Shown piece by piece: positions 32,454 through 40,478 of a DNA stretch of 64,000 nucleotides. The stretch is taken from contig WTGN01000051.1 of NCBI GenBank assembly GCA_011523545.1, positions 40,446-104,445 of the forward strand, read 5' to 3'. Source of the stretch: Chloroflexota bacterium. GTDB taxonomy: Bacteria; Chloroflexota; Anaerolineae; Aggregatilineales; Phototrophicaceae. The position numbers and the translations under genes are program-made. The notes under the pieces are model-generated. The model was not told the DNA's origin and searched no databases. It worked only from the letters and a program-made list of their open reading frames with translations. Position 1 is the stretch's first letter. Every line of letters begins with the position of its first letter.

Positions 32454-33224
32454 ATGCCCGTCAAGCTGCATATCGACAGAATCTCCCTGAACTTCGGCGG
32501 CATCAAGGCATTGGACAATGTCGAATTGCAAATCAACGCGGGCGAGATATTTGCCGTCATCGGGCCCAATGGCGCCGGCAAGACCAGCCTGATCAACAGC
32601 ATCAACGGCTTCTACACGCCGCAGCGCGGGCGCATCATCTTCGAAGGCGTCGACATCACGCACATGCCGCCCTACAAACGCGCGACCCTGGGCATCTCCC
32701 GCACCTTTCAGAATATCGCGCTTTACACCAACGCCACCGTGCTCGACAACCTGATGGCGGCGCGGCATATCCATCTGAAATCAAATATGCTGACGGGCGC
32801 CCTTTTTTGGGGCCCGGCCCAGCGCGAGGAAATCGCTCATCGGCGGCGTGTCGAGGAGATCATTGACTTCCTGGAAATGGAGCATATCCGCAAGTCAATC
32901 GTCGGCGCTCTGAGTTATGGCTTGCGCAAACGGGTGGAGCTGGGGCGCGCGCTGGCGCTGGAGCCGACGCTGCTGCTGCTGGATGAGCCGATGGCCGGCA
33001 TGAACGTGGAAGAAAAAGAGGACATGGCCCGTTTCATCCTCGATATTCACGAGCGGCAAGGCAGCACCATCGTGCTTATCGAGCACGACATCGGCCTGGT
33101 GATGGACATTTCTCATCGCATCGCCGTGATTGACTTCGGCGTCAAAATCGGCGAGGGCAGCCCCGACGAGATCAGCCGGGACGAAGCGGTCATCAACGCA
33201 TATCTGGGCGAAGGGGAGCACTGA
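32454..33224 (+). CDS. livG: Branched-chain/organic-acid ABC importer ATP-binding protein (LivG type)
   Basis: 256 residues. Walker A GPNGAGKTSLINSI, LivG-type ABC signature LSYGLRKRVELGRALAL, Walker B LLLLDEPMAGMN, and IEHDIGLVMDISHRIAVIDFG (H-loop). One of two ATPases energising the LivH/LivM permeases downstream. The stop lies 1 bp before the acyl-CoA ligase ATG, so the two are translationally coupled. The ligand class cannot be read from the ATPase. Confidence 0.93.
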   Translation: MPVKLHIDRISLNFGGIKALDNVELQINAGEIFAVIGPNGAGKTSLINSINGFYTPQRGRIIFEGVDITHMPPYKRATLGISRTFQNIALYTNATVLDNLMAARHIHLKSNMLTGALFWGPAQREEIAHRRRVEEIIDFLEMEHIRKSIVGALSYGLRKRVELGRALALEPTLLLLDEPMAGMNVEEKEDMARFILDIHERQGSTIVLIEHDIGLVMDISHRIAVIDFGVKIGEGSPDEISRDEAVINAYLGEGEH

Positions 33225-33225
33225 G

Positions 33226-35214
33226 ATGTCGCTGGCAGACGGGCAGCCGATCCCCTATCGCGAGGCGACGCCGGGCGCCGTTTACACATCGCGCCTGGAC
33301 AAGCCGATCAAGCCAGTCAGGGGCGAGGAAAACACGCTTTCCAAGGGCTTTTTGCGGCGCGTCCAAGAACTGGGCGGCGAGGTGGCGCAGCGCAAGAAGC
33401 GCTACGGCATCTGGCAGGAATATACCTGGAACGAAGTCTACGAGCAGGTCGTCAATTTCGGCATGGGTCTGCTCAAGATCGGCTTGAAGGCGGGCGATAC
33501 CCTGGCGATCATTGGCGAAAACGACCCCGAGATGTATTGGGCGCAGATCGCCGGGCATGCCCTGCATTGCAAGACCTGCTGCGTCTTCAGCGATGCCGGG
33601 CCGCAAGACATACACTATGTCATCAACTCGACGGACGCGACCATCGTCTGCGCCCATGACCAAGAGCAAGTGGACAAAATGCTGGAGCTCAAGGCGCAAC
33701 TGCCGCAAGTGCTCAAGGTCGTCTATTGGGAAGAGCGCGGCCTGTGGAGTTATGACGATGACTGGCTCATGAGCTTCCGCGCGGTGCAGGCGGCCGGCGC
33801 TGAAGCCCGCCAAGCGCAGCCGGGCAAATTCGATGAGATGGCGCGCGCGACCGAGCCGGCGGACACCATCATCCTGAGCATGACATCGGGCACGACCAGC
33901 CTGCCAAAATTCGCCGAGGTCACTCATCATCAGTTGGTCTATGGTCACGCGCTCAACGATGATTACGTCGACACGCGCCAGGAAGACAACTGGCTCTCAT
34001 TCAGTCCAATGGCCTGGCTGGCGGAGCAGGCATTCGGCTTCTCGACGCACCTGCTGAACGGCGTGCAGGTGAACTTCCCCGAAGGGCCGGAAACCGTGCC
34101 GACGGATATGCGTGAGATTGCTCCGGCCGGCCTGCTCTTCCCCAGCCGCGTCTGGGAGAACCTGGCCCGCGTCGTCCAGTTTCGCATCAATGACAGCAGT
34201 CCGCTCAATCGGCTGATGTATCGGTTGTTCATGCCGATCGCTTATGACGTCATCGACCTGGAAGACGAGCATCGGGCGATTCCGCCGCCGCAGCGTTTTC
34301 TGCGCTGGCTGGGCGAATACGCGATCTTCGAACCCCTGCGAGACAAGCTGGGTTTGACGCGGGCGCGCAATGTGCTGACGGCGGGGGCGATGCTCAGCTC
34401 GGACATCATTCGTTTTTTCCGCGCCATCGGCATCGAATTGCGTCAGCTTTACGGCTCGACGGAGACGCTCGGCACGGTGCACTTACGCGGGGATGTGCGC
34501 TTCGAGACGGTCGGCGTCATCGTGCCCGGCGTTGAAATAAAAATCGCCGAGAATCAGGAGATCCTCATCCGTACCAAGGCGCGCTTCAAAGGTTATTACA
34601 AGCAACCAGAGGAGACGGGCGCGGCGCTGGATGTCGAGGGCTGGTATTACACCGGCGACGCCGGCCACATGGACGAGAAGACCGGCCACCTGATCTACCT
34701 CGAGCGGGTCAAGGACTTGATTGAGCTGTCGTCGGGCGAGAAATTCAGCCCGCAGTATATTGAGGGGCGCAGCAAGTTCAGCCCTTTCGTGCAGGACATG
34801 ATGACGATCGGCGGGGTGGATATGGACTTCGTCTCGGCCATCATCGTGATCGACTATCAGAATGTCTCGCGTTGGGCGGAGAAACGGGGCATCGCCTTCA
34901 CCACCTATGTCGATTTGTCACAGCGGGATGAAGTCTACGAGATAATTCGCGGCGAGCTGCGGGCGGTGAATGAGTCGCTGCCGGCTTATTCGCAAGTCAA
35001 GCGATTTGTGATTCTGCACAAGGAGTTCGACGCTGACGAAGCCGAATTGACGCGGACGCGCAAGCTGCGGCGGGGCGCCCTGCATAAGAAGTATCACGAG
35101 CTGCTGGAGGCGATTTATGGCGGGCGGCGGCAGGTGCATGTGAGCGCCGAGGTGAAGTATCGAGATGGGCGGACGGGCACGGTGGAGACGGAGCTGCGCG
35201 TGGCCGATGTTTAG
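33226..35214 (+). CDS. AMP-forming long-chain acyl-CoA synthetase family protein
   Basis: 662 residues of the ANL superfamily. ATP-binding loop ILSMTSGTTSLPKF (33.9 kb), adenine/acid site RQLYGSTETLGTVHL, hinge YYTGDAGHMDEKTGHLIYLERVKD, and a C-terminal lysine region (ELTRTRKLRRGALHKKY). Length and the long N-terminal part (IWQEYTWNEVYEQVVNFGMGL) resemble the FAA1/FadD15 type. It makes an acyl-CoA from a carboxylic acid, ATP and CoA. Nested between livG and livH, so it probably activates the transported acid. ATG 33226 selected because it follows the livG stop with GGGGAG upstream. Confidence 0.92.
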   Translation: MSLADGQPIPYREATPGAVYTSRLDKPIKPVRGEENTLSKGFLRRVQELGGEVAQRKKRYGIWQEYTWNEVYEQVVNFGMGLLKIGLKAGDTLAIIGENDPEMYWAQIAGHALHCKTCCVFSDAGPQDIHYVINSTDATIVCAHDQEQVDKMLELKAQLPQVLKVVYWEERGLWSYDDDWLMSFRAVQAAGAEARQAQPGKFDEMARATEPADTIILSMTSGTTSLPKFAEVTHHQLVYGHALNDDYVDTRQEDNWLSFSPMAWLAEQAFGFSTHLLNGVQVNFPEGPETVPTDMREIAPAGLLFPSRVWENLARVVQFRINDSSPLNRLMYRLFMPIAYDVIDLEDEHRAIPPPQRFLRWLGEYAIFEPLRDKLGLTRARNVLTAGAMLSSDIIRFFRAIGIELRQLYGSTETLGTVHLRGDVRFETVGVIVPGVEIKIAENQEILIRTKARFKGYYKQPEETGAALDVEGWYYTGDAGHMDEKTGHLIYLERVKDLIELSSGEKFSPQYIEGRSKFSPFVQDMMTIGGVDMDFVSAIIVIDYQNVSRWAEKRGIAFTTYVDLSQRDEVYEIIRGELRAVNESLPAYSQVKRFVILHKEFDADEAELTRTRKLRRGALHKKYHELLEAIYGGRRQVHVSAEVKYRDGRTGTVETELRVADV

Positions 35215-35223
35215 CTTCTGCCA

Positions 35224-35289
35224 AGCCCTCCCCCCGGCCGCTTCCCGCCATCTCTATGGCGGGCATCCGACGCATCAGGGAGGGGGAGG
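35224..35289 (-). repeat. Intergenic repeat family B, copy 3
   Basis: CCTCCCCCCGGCCGCTTCCC, the CGCCATCTCTATGGCG hairpin, then a GGGAGGGGGAGG end; same orientation as copy 4 and opposite to copies 1 and 2. Confidence 0.75.
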
Positions 35290-35314
35290 ATGACCGCAGA
35301 AAACGCGAATAATT

Positions 35315-35337
35315 GTAGGGGCGAGCTATCAGGTCGC
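35315..35337 (+). repeat. Family A palindrome, degenerate
   Basis: GTAGGGGCGAGCTATCAGGT then CGC; the right arm is truncated. It precedes livH by about 18 bp, close enough to lie in its leader. Confidence 0.65.
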
Positions 35338-35354
35338 ACGCAGGGACGCGGACC

Positions 35355-36527
35355 ATGACCGAGTTCATCAATCGCAACAGACGGCACCTGACATGGGCGC
35401 TGTATGCGGCTGCGGGGGTATTGCTGCTGCTTTTCATCGGCGATCAGCTGGCGGGGCTGAAAGCGGCGCGCATCGTGCAGACTTTGATATCGGGCCTGCT
35501 GGTGGGCGGTGTCTATGGCTTGGTGGCGCTGGGCATCGTGGTCATCAACAAGGCGTCGGGCGTCTTCAACTTCGCGCATGGCTGGATGATGGTCGTCGGT
35601 GGCATGATCTTCTGGAGCTTTTTCACCGTCAGCGAAATCTCGCTCCTGGGCGCCGGGCTGCTGGCGGCGGCGACAATGCTGATGATCTTGACGACCGTCA
35701 GCTATCGCAATTTGCTTGAGCGGCGGAACCTGGCGATCGCGCTTGGCGGAACGGCCGCGCTGACCCTGCTGATGACGATCGGCGGCATCGAGTGGCGCTG
35801 GCTGCACGCGCTGAGCGGGACATTCGCCGGCGCTATCTTGACCGGGCTGGCGGTGGAGCGCTTCACGATCCGCCCGCTGATCGGTCAGCCGCTCTTCACC
35901 GCCGTGCTGATGACGCTGGCGGTGGCCGAGGTGCTGCATGGCGTGACGCAGATCGCCTGGGGCACGGTGGAGCTGAACCTGCCGGTCTTCGTCGATCCAG
36001 AAACCAACAGCCGCTTCCGGCCGATTCGCCTGGAGGCTTTCGACGGCCTGGCCATCGTTCGGGTGGAGTTGGTCATCGCCTTCATTCTCGCGCTTGTCGC
36101 CTTCATCGGTTTCATCCTGTTTTTCCGATATACGAGCGTGGGCTTGGCGATGCGGGCGACCTCGGAAGATCAGCAGTTGGCGCAGTCGGTTGGCTTGCGC
36201 GTCCGCGTGATTTTGGCGATCACCTGGGCGGTGGCGGCATTTTTGGCCAGCATCGCCGGCGTGCTTCAAGGCGGCGCGGTTGGCTTGTCGCTGAATATCA
36301 GTTTTGTGGCGCTGCGCGTGTTTCCGGCGGTATTGCTGGGCGGCCTGGAATCGATCACCGGCGCGTTGGTGGGCGGCATCATCATCGGCATTGTCGAGCA
36401 ATTCGGCACCTTGATCAACTCGTCGGAGCAGGCGGGCACCAACCTGGCGCCTTATGTCGTCTTGATGCTGGTGCTGGTCATACGGCCTGATGGCTTGTTC
36501 GGCGAGAAGCGCATCGAGCGCATTTAG
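35355..36527 (+). CDS. livH: Branched-chain/organic-acid ABC importer permease (LivH type)
   Basis: 390 residues, longer than typical LivH (about 290-300) because of an extended N-terminal region and an extra hydrophobic stretch after SYRNLLERRNLAIALGG. The LivH core is evident: LISGLLVGGVYGLVALGIVVINKASGVFNFAHG, AVERFTIRPLIGQPLFTAVLMTLAV, and C-terminal RASRLLGG-like LRVFPAVLLGGLESITGALVGGIIIGIVEQF. Starts ATG 35355 after AGGGACGCG. LivM follows 20 bp downstream. Confidence 0.92.
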   Translation: MTEFINRNRRHLTWALYAAAGVLLLLFIGDQLAGLKAARIVQTLISGLLVGGVYGLVALGIVVINKASGVFNFAHGWMMVVGGMIFWSFFTVSEISLLGAGLLAAATMLMILTTVSYRNLLERRNLAIALGGTAALTLLMTIGGIEWRWLHALSGTFAGAILTGLAVERFTIRPLIGQPLFTAVLMTLAVAEVLHGVTQIAWGTVELNLPVFVDPETNSRFRPIRLEAFDGLAIVRVELVIAFILALVAFIGFILFFRYTSVGLAMRATSEDQQLAQSVGLRVRVILAITWAVAAFLASIAGVLQGGAVGLSLNISFVALRVFPAVLLGGLESITGALVGGIIIGIVEQFGTLINSSEQAGTNLAPYVVLMLVLVIRPDGLFGEKRIERI

Positions 36528-36547
36528 ACGCGACTGGCGGAGCGGCT

Positions 36548-37969
36548 ATGGCGAATATCAATCCAGCGGGCATATTCGATACGGCATACGAAGAGGATAT
36601 GGCCATCGACCGCACGCGGCGCGACAAGCTATGGAAGAATCTGGCATTCGCCGCGCTGCTGCTGGTCCCGCTGCTTTCGGTTTCTGGTCCGCTGGGCTTG
36701 AAGCTGATAGGCGACCAATATGTCGGTTTGATCGCGCGCATTGCTATCTTTGTCATCGCGGTGCAGGGCTTGAACCTCCTTGTCGGTTATACCGGCCAGA
36801 TATCGCTGGGGCACGCCGCTTTTATGGCGATCGGCGCTTATGGCTCGGCGATATTGGCGCGCGAGCTCGGCTTCAGTTTTTGGACGGCGTTGCCGGCGAG
36901 CGCCCTGCTGACAGGATTGATCGGCCTGCTATTTGGTTTGCCGTCGCTTCGGGTCAAGGGATTTTATCTGGCGATGGCAACGCTGGCGGCGCAATTCATC
37001 ATTCCCTGGGTGCTGCGTTATCCACTGGAGGACTTGACCGGCGGAACGCGCCCGTTGACCGTGCCGGCGCCGATGATCGGGCCCATCGCGCCTTATGCCG
37101 AAGACGAGCTGGAAGAGGCTGGCTTGCTCAGTTATCAGGCCGGCGACGCTTATTTTGTCGATGTGATCTCGGTTGAGCTACGCGGTCTGACCGGCGAGCC
37201 GCCGACACTGGCCTTGCGAAATCCAGCCGGGGATGCGGTGCCGGCCGGTGATATCAATATGACCGTCATGCGCGATGCGGAAGACCGCGTCACCGGCTTC
37301 TCCTACATCGCCAGCAAAGCCGGCGTGTATCAGGTCGAGCTGGAGACCGATGAGAAGACTGGCGCGTTCAAGGCGGTCGTCCGGCGCAGCAAGGCTTTGA
37401 GCTTCGCCACCGATATCGCCATGTATTATATTGTCGTGCCGCTGTCGGTCCTGTTGATGTTTCTGGCGCATAATATCATTCGCACGCGGACGGGGCGCGC
37501 CTTCATCTCCGTGCGCGACAATGACCTGGCGGCTGAACTGCTGGGCATCAACGCTTTCACGTACAAGCTGCGCGCATTTTTCTTGAGCGCGGTTTATGCC
37601 GGGGTGGCCGGCTGCCTGCTGGCTTTCGAGCGCAACAGCCTGTCCCTTAACGCCTTTGAACTGGATGTTTCGATAGAGATGCTGGCGATGCTGATCATCG
37701 GCGGCGCCGGTTTTCCGCTGGGTGCCTTATTCGGCGTGACCTTCATTCGCCTGCTGCAGGAGGCGCTTATCCCGATGCTGCGGCCGAGCTTGTCGGATTG
37801 GCTGCCGCAGCTCTTCCCCTTTGTCGATGCGGTCAACATCACCAGCGCGATCAACCCGATCGTCTTTGGCGGGGCGCTGATCCTGTTTTTGGTATTGGAG
37901 CCGCGCGGCATCGCCCATCGTTGGGAGGTTTTCAAAGTAGCCTGGAAGATCCGGCCTTATTCGTATTAG
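36548..37969 (+). CDS. livM: ABC importer permease (LivM type) with a soluble insertion domain
   Basis: 473 residues, about 100-150 more than usual. The N-terminal half has LLVGYTGQISLGHAAFMAIGAYGSA, the LivM signature, and GLPSLRVKGFYLAMATLAAQFI. After GGTRPLTVPAP (about 165-175) a hydrophilic, beta-rich insert of roughly 100 residues (about 185-283; VISVELRGLTGEP, GVYQVELETDEKTG) occurs before the TM segment MYYIVVPLSVLLMFLAHNI. The standard loop RTRTGRAFISVRDNDLAAELLGIN follows. The insert probably sits outside the membrane and may contact the binding protein (inference). Confidence 0.92.
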   Translation: MANINPAGIFDTAYEEDMAIDRTRRDKLWKNLAFAALLLVPLLSVSGPLGLKLIGDQYVGLIARIAIFVIAVQGLNLLVGYTGQISLGHAAFMAIGAYGSAILARELGFSFWTALPASALLTGLIGLLFGLPSLRVKGFYLAMATLAAQFIIPWVLRYPLEDLTGGTRPLTVPAPMIGPIAPYAEDELEEAGLLSYQAGDAYFVDVISVELRGLTGEPPTLALRNPAGDAVPAGDINMTVMRDAEDRVTGFSYIASKAGVYQVELETDEKTGAFKAVVRRSKALSFATDIAMYYIVVPLSVLLMFLAHNIIRTRTGRAFISVRDNDLAAELLGINAFTYKLRAFFLSAVYAGVAGCLLAFERNSLSLNAFELDVSIEMLAMLIIGGAGFPLGALFGVTFIRLLQEALIPMLRPSLSDWLPQLFPFVDAVNITSAINPIVFGGALILFLVLEPRGIAHRWEVFKVAWKIRPYSY

Positions 37970-38053
37970 TTGCTTATAGCTGTAGTTTATCGTAAGCTAA
38001 GTTTAGATGATGAACAAAAGACAGTTCTGTATCGAGTAAGGGAGAAAGTTAAC

Positions 38054-39427
38054 ATGAAGAAGCTCAGTGTTTTGCTGACTATATTGCTTGTGATCGGCGG
38101 CATCCTGCCATTGACAGCGCAGGACATGCTGCCGTACCCGTCGGAGATGACCGAATGTGAAGTCGACCTAACCGGCGAGACGATCAACATTTTTCACTTC
38201 GGCGATTTGAGCGGGCCCTACGCTTTCATCACTCAGCCGATCGTATCGGCAGTGACGGACGCGGTGAATTATTGGAACAGCCACGGCGGCGTTTGCGGCG
38301 CGGAAGTGGCCCAGGTCTATGAAGATACGGGCGGCAGCCGGGAAGCAGCCCAAAGCGCTTACGATCGCTTCACCAGCACCTACGGCGACGATCTTGATCT
38401 TCTGCTGCTCTACAGTTCCGATGATGGCGAGTTGCTGCGCGAGCAATTGGCCGAAGACGAAATCGTCTCTTATATTGCGGCTGGGTCTATCGAAAGCCTC
38501 TACGGCGAAGACGGTCAGACGCCGGGATGGCTCTACGCCAGCAATCCGCTCTATATCAACCAGTTTGGTTTCTTCTGCCAATTTGTGGCGGGCAGCCCGG
38601 AGATATTCCCCGATCCGGTCATCGCTTTCGTCACCTGGCCGGGCGCCTTCGGTCTGGCGGGGACTGAGCCGGCGGCGCGCGAGTATTGCGGCGGGCTTGG
38701 TGTGGAAGTGCTGGCGGAGCCGCAAATCTTCCTGCCGACGGATACGGACATATTGACGCAGGTGCAGAATGCCATTGATGGCGGCGCCAACATCCTCTAC
38801 ACCAACTCGCTGGCGACCGGGCCGGCTCTGCTCGCGGGTACGCTGGTGGACCTGGGCATGGAAGATGACATCAAGCTGGCGGGCGTCAACTGGGTCATGG
38901 ATACCAGCGTCGGCATCTTGGGGCAGCGCGTATTGAAACCCAACGGCCTGCCGTCGACCGATGGCATGTTCGGCTCGATGCCCTTCCTCTGGTGGACGGA
39001 ATTGACGCACCCGGCGGTGCAGTTTGTCACGCAGCAGTTCCAATTGAACGAACGCGGACCCGCCGAACAGAATATCGCCTATCTTGTGTCCTGGGGCGTT
39101 GTTGATTCCATCCTGGAAACGACGGTTCGCGCGGTCAACGCCGTGGGCAGCCTTGATGCGGTCAGCGGCGCCGCCATTCGCGAGACCGCGGAAGCCATGG
39201 ATTACGCTGTCCTTGGCGGTCTGTACCAGCATAGCTTCGAAGAAGGCATGCGCGACGGCAAGATGAATCGCGTGGCGGTATTGAAATACGCGAACAACAC
39301 GATGTCCGGCCCGGCGACAGGTCCTGAAGACGCCATGCTAATTGATGACGGCGCCGGCGGCCAGCTCTTCGTGCCAATCGTCGTGCCCTTGACTGGCTTC
39401 CTGGAAGTGCCGCAGCTGCGGGGGTAG
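38054..39427 (+). CDS. livK: ABC importer extracellular substrate-binding protein (LivK type)
   Basis: 457 residues. Signal peptide MKKLSVLLTILLVIGGILPLTAQ, cleaved near residue 23. The mature protein follows the type-1 periplasmic-binding fold (HFGDLSGPYAFITQPIVSAVTDAVNYWNSHGGVCG, EDTGGSREAAQSAYDRFTS, LYSSDDGELLREQLAED). It is the ligand receptor of the importer encoded around it. ATG 38054 has GGGAGAAAG upstream. The ligand is not evident; the surrounding ligases suggest a carboxylic acid or aromatic acid. Confidence 0.92.
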   Translation: MKKLSVLLTILLVIGGILPLTAQDMLPYPSEMTECEVDLTGETINIFHFGDLSGPYAFITQPIVSAVTDAVNYWNSHGGVCGAEVAQVYEDTGGSREAAQSAYDRFTSTYGDDLDLLLLYSSDDGELLREQLAEDEIVSYIAAGSIESLYGEDGQTPGWLYASNPLYINQFGFFCQFVAGSPEIFPDPVIAFVTWPGAFGLAGTEPAAREYCGGLGVEVLAEPQIFLPTDTDILTQVQNAIDGGANILYTNSLATGPALLAGTLVDLGMEDDIKLAGVNWVMDTSVGILGQRVLKPNGLPSTDGMFGSMPFLWWTELTHPAVQFVTQQFQLNERGPAEQNIAYLVSWGVVDSILETTVRAVNAVGSLDAVSGAAIRETAEAMDYAVLGGLYQHSFEEGMRDGKMNRVAVLKYANNTMSGPATGPEDAMLIDDGAGGQLFVPIVVPLTGFLEVPQLRG

Positions 39428-39459
39428 TGGTCCATACATTTCAGATAGTCTATGCAGAA

Positions 39460-39530
39460 GGGTCAGCCACCGGCTGACCCCTACAGATTTCTACCGGCTA
39501 GAAAATGTAGGGGCGACCGACCCGCAGTGT
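39460..39530 (+). repeat. Two family A-like palindromes between livK and livF
   Basis: A variant unit GGGTCAGCCACCGGCTGACC then CCTAC (39460-39484), whose arms differ from the usual CGAC but keep the CCCTAC end, and GTAGGGGCGACCGACCCGC at 39507-39525. The gap has no gene. Confidence 0.65.
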
Positions 39531-39564
39531 CTACGCGCGGCGGTGAGCCGCCCGAGTACGTAAG

Positions 39565-40401
39565 ATGGCAATCGCTGAACGAAAACCGGAACTAGCCACC
39601 ACACGCGCGCTGTCGGTCAGCAATATAGAGGTGGTTTACAACAGCGTCATTCTGGTACTGCGCGGCATCACGCTGGAGGTGCGGCCGGGCCAGGTGGTGT
39701 CGCTGCTTGGCCCCAACGGCGCCGGCAAATCCACCACGCTGAAGGCGATCAGCGGCTTGCTGAAGGCGGAGCTGGGCGAGGTCACCCGCGGTCAGATCCG
39801 CTGGGGCGATGCGCGCCTTGAGGGCGCCTCGGCCGAAGATGTCGTGCGCCTGGGCCTGGTCCAAGTGATCGAAGGGCGGCTGCTCTTTCGGCACTTGACG
39901 GTGGAAGAGAATCTGCGCATCGGCGGCATGGTCTATCAAGGCGGCCGCCAAATCCGCCAGGATCTGGAGCGCGTCTACCATTATTTTCCGCAACTGGCGA
40001 AGCTTTCGCGGCGGGTGAGCGGCTATCTTTCCGGCGGCGAGGGGCAGATGCTGGTGATCGGCCGGGCGATGATGGCGCACCCACAACTTCTCATGCTCGA
40101 CGAACCCTCCCTGGGCCTGGCGCCGCTGCTGGTGCATGAGATCTTCGAGATCATTGGCGAGATCAACCGGGAGGAAGGCGTCTCGGTGTTGATCGTCGAG
40201 CAGAATGCGCGCGCCGCCTTGGAACTGGCCGATTACGCCTATGTGATGGAAAACGGCCGCATCGTCCTGAATGGTCCGGCGGAGCAGATGCGCGAGAATG
40301 AAGATATCAAGGAGTTCTACCTCGGGCTCAACCAGGCCGGCGGGCGCAAGAATTACCGCGAGGTCAAGCATTACAAGCGGCGGAAACGCTGGCTGGGTTA
40401 A
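39565..40401 (+). CDS. livF: Branched-chain/organic-acid ABC importer ATP-binding protein (LivF type)
   Basis: 278 residues. Walker A GPNGAGKSTTLKAI, signature YLSGGEGQMLVIGRAMM (LivF LSGGEQQ with Gly in place of one Gln), Walker B LLMLDEPSLGLAP and IVEQNARAALELADYAYVMENG. Second ATPase of the importer. A short C-terminal extension (NYREVKHYKRRKRWLG) goes beyond the usual end. Preceded by the palindrome-containing spacer, so it may have partly independent expression. Confidence 0.93.
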   Translation: MAIAERKPELATTRALSVSNIEVVYNSVILVLRGITLEVRPGQVVSLLGPNGAGKSTTLKAISGLLKAELGEVTRGQIRWGDARLEGASAEDVVRLGLVQVIEGRLLFRHLTVEENLRIGGMVYQGGRQIRQDLERVYHYFPQLAKLSRRVSGYLSGGEGQMLVIGRAMMAHPQLLMLDEPSLGLAPLLVHEIFEIIGEINREEGVSVLIVEQNARAALELADYAYVMENGRIVLNGPAEQMRENEDIKEFYLGLNQAGGRKNYREVKHYKRRKRWLG

Positions 40402-40421
40402 ACATGGCGGTATCGGATTCT

Positions 40422-40447
40422 GTAGGGGCGACTCGGTGAGTCGCCCG
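40422..40447 (+). repeat. Family A palindrome
   Basis: GTAGGGGCGACTCGGTGAGT followed by CGCCCG; good dyad (GGGCGACTC/GAGTCGCCC). Between livF and the next ligase gene. Confidence 0.75.
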
Positions 40448-40478
40448 TTTTGAGACCAGGAATGACGGGAGAATTGAC

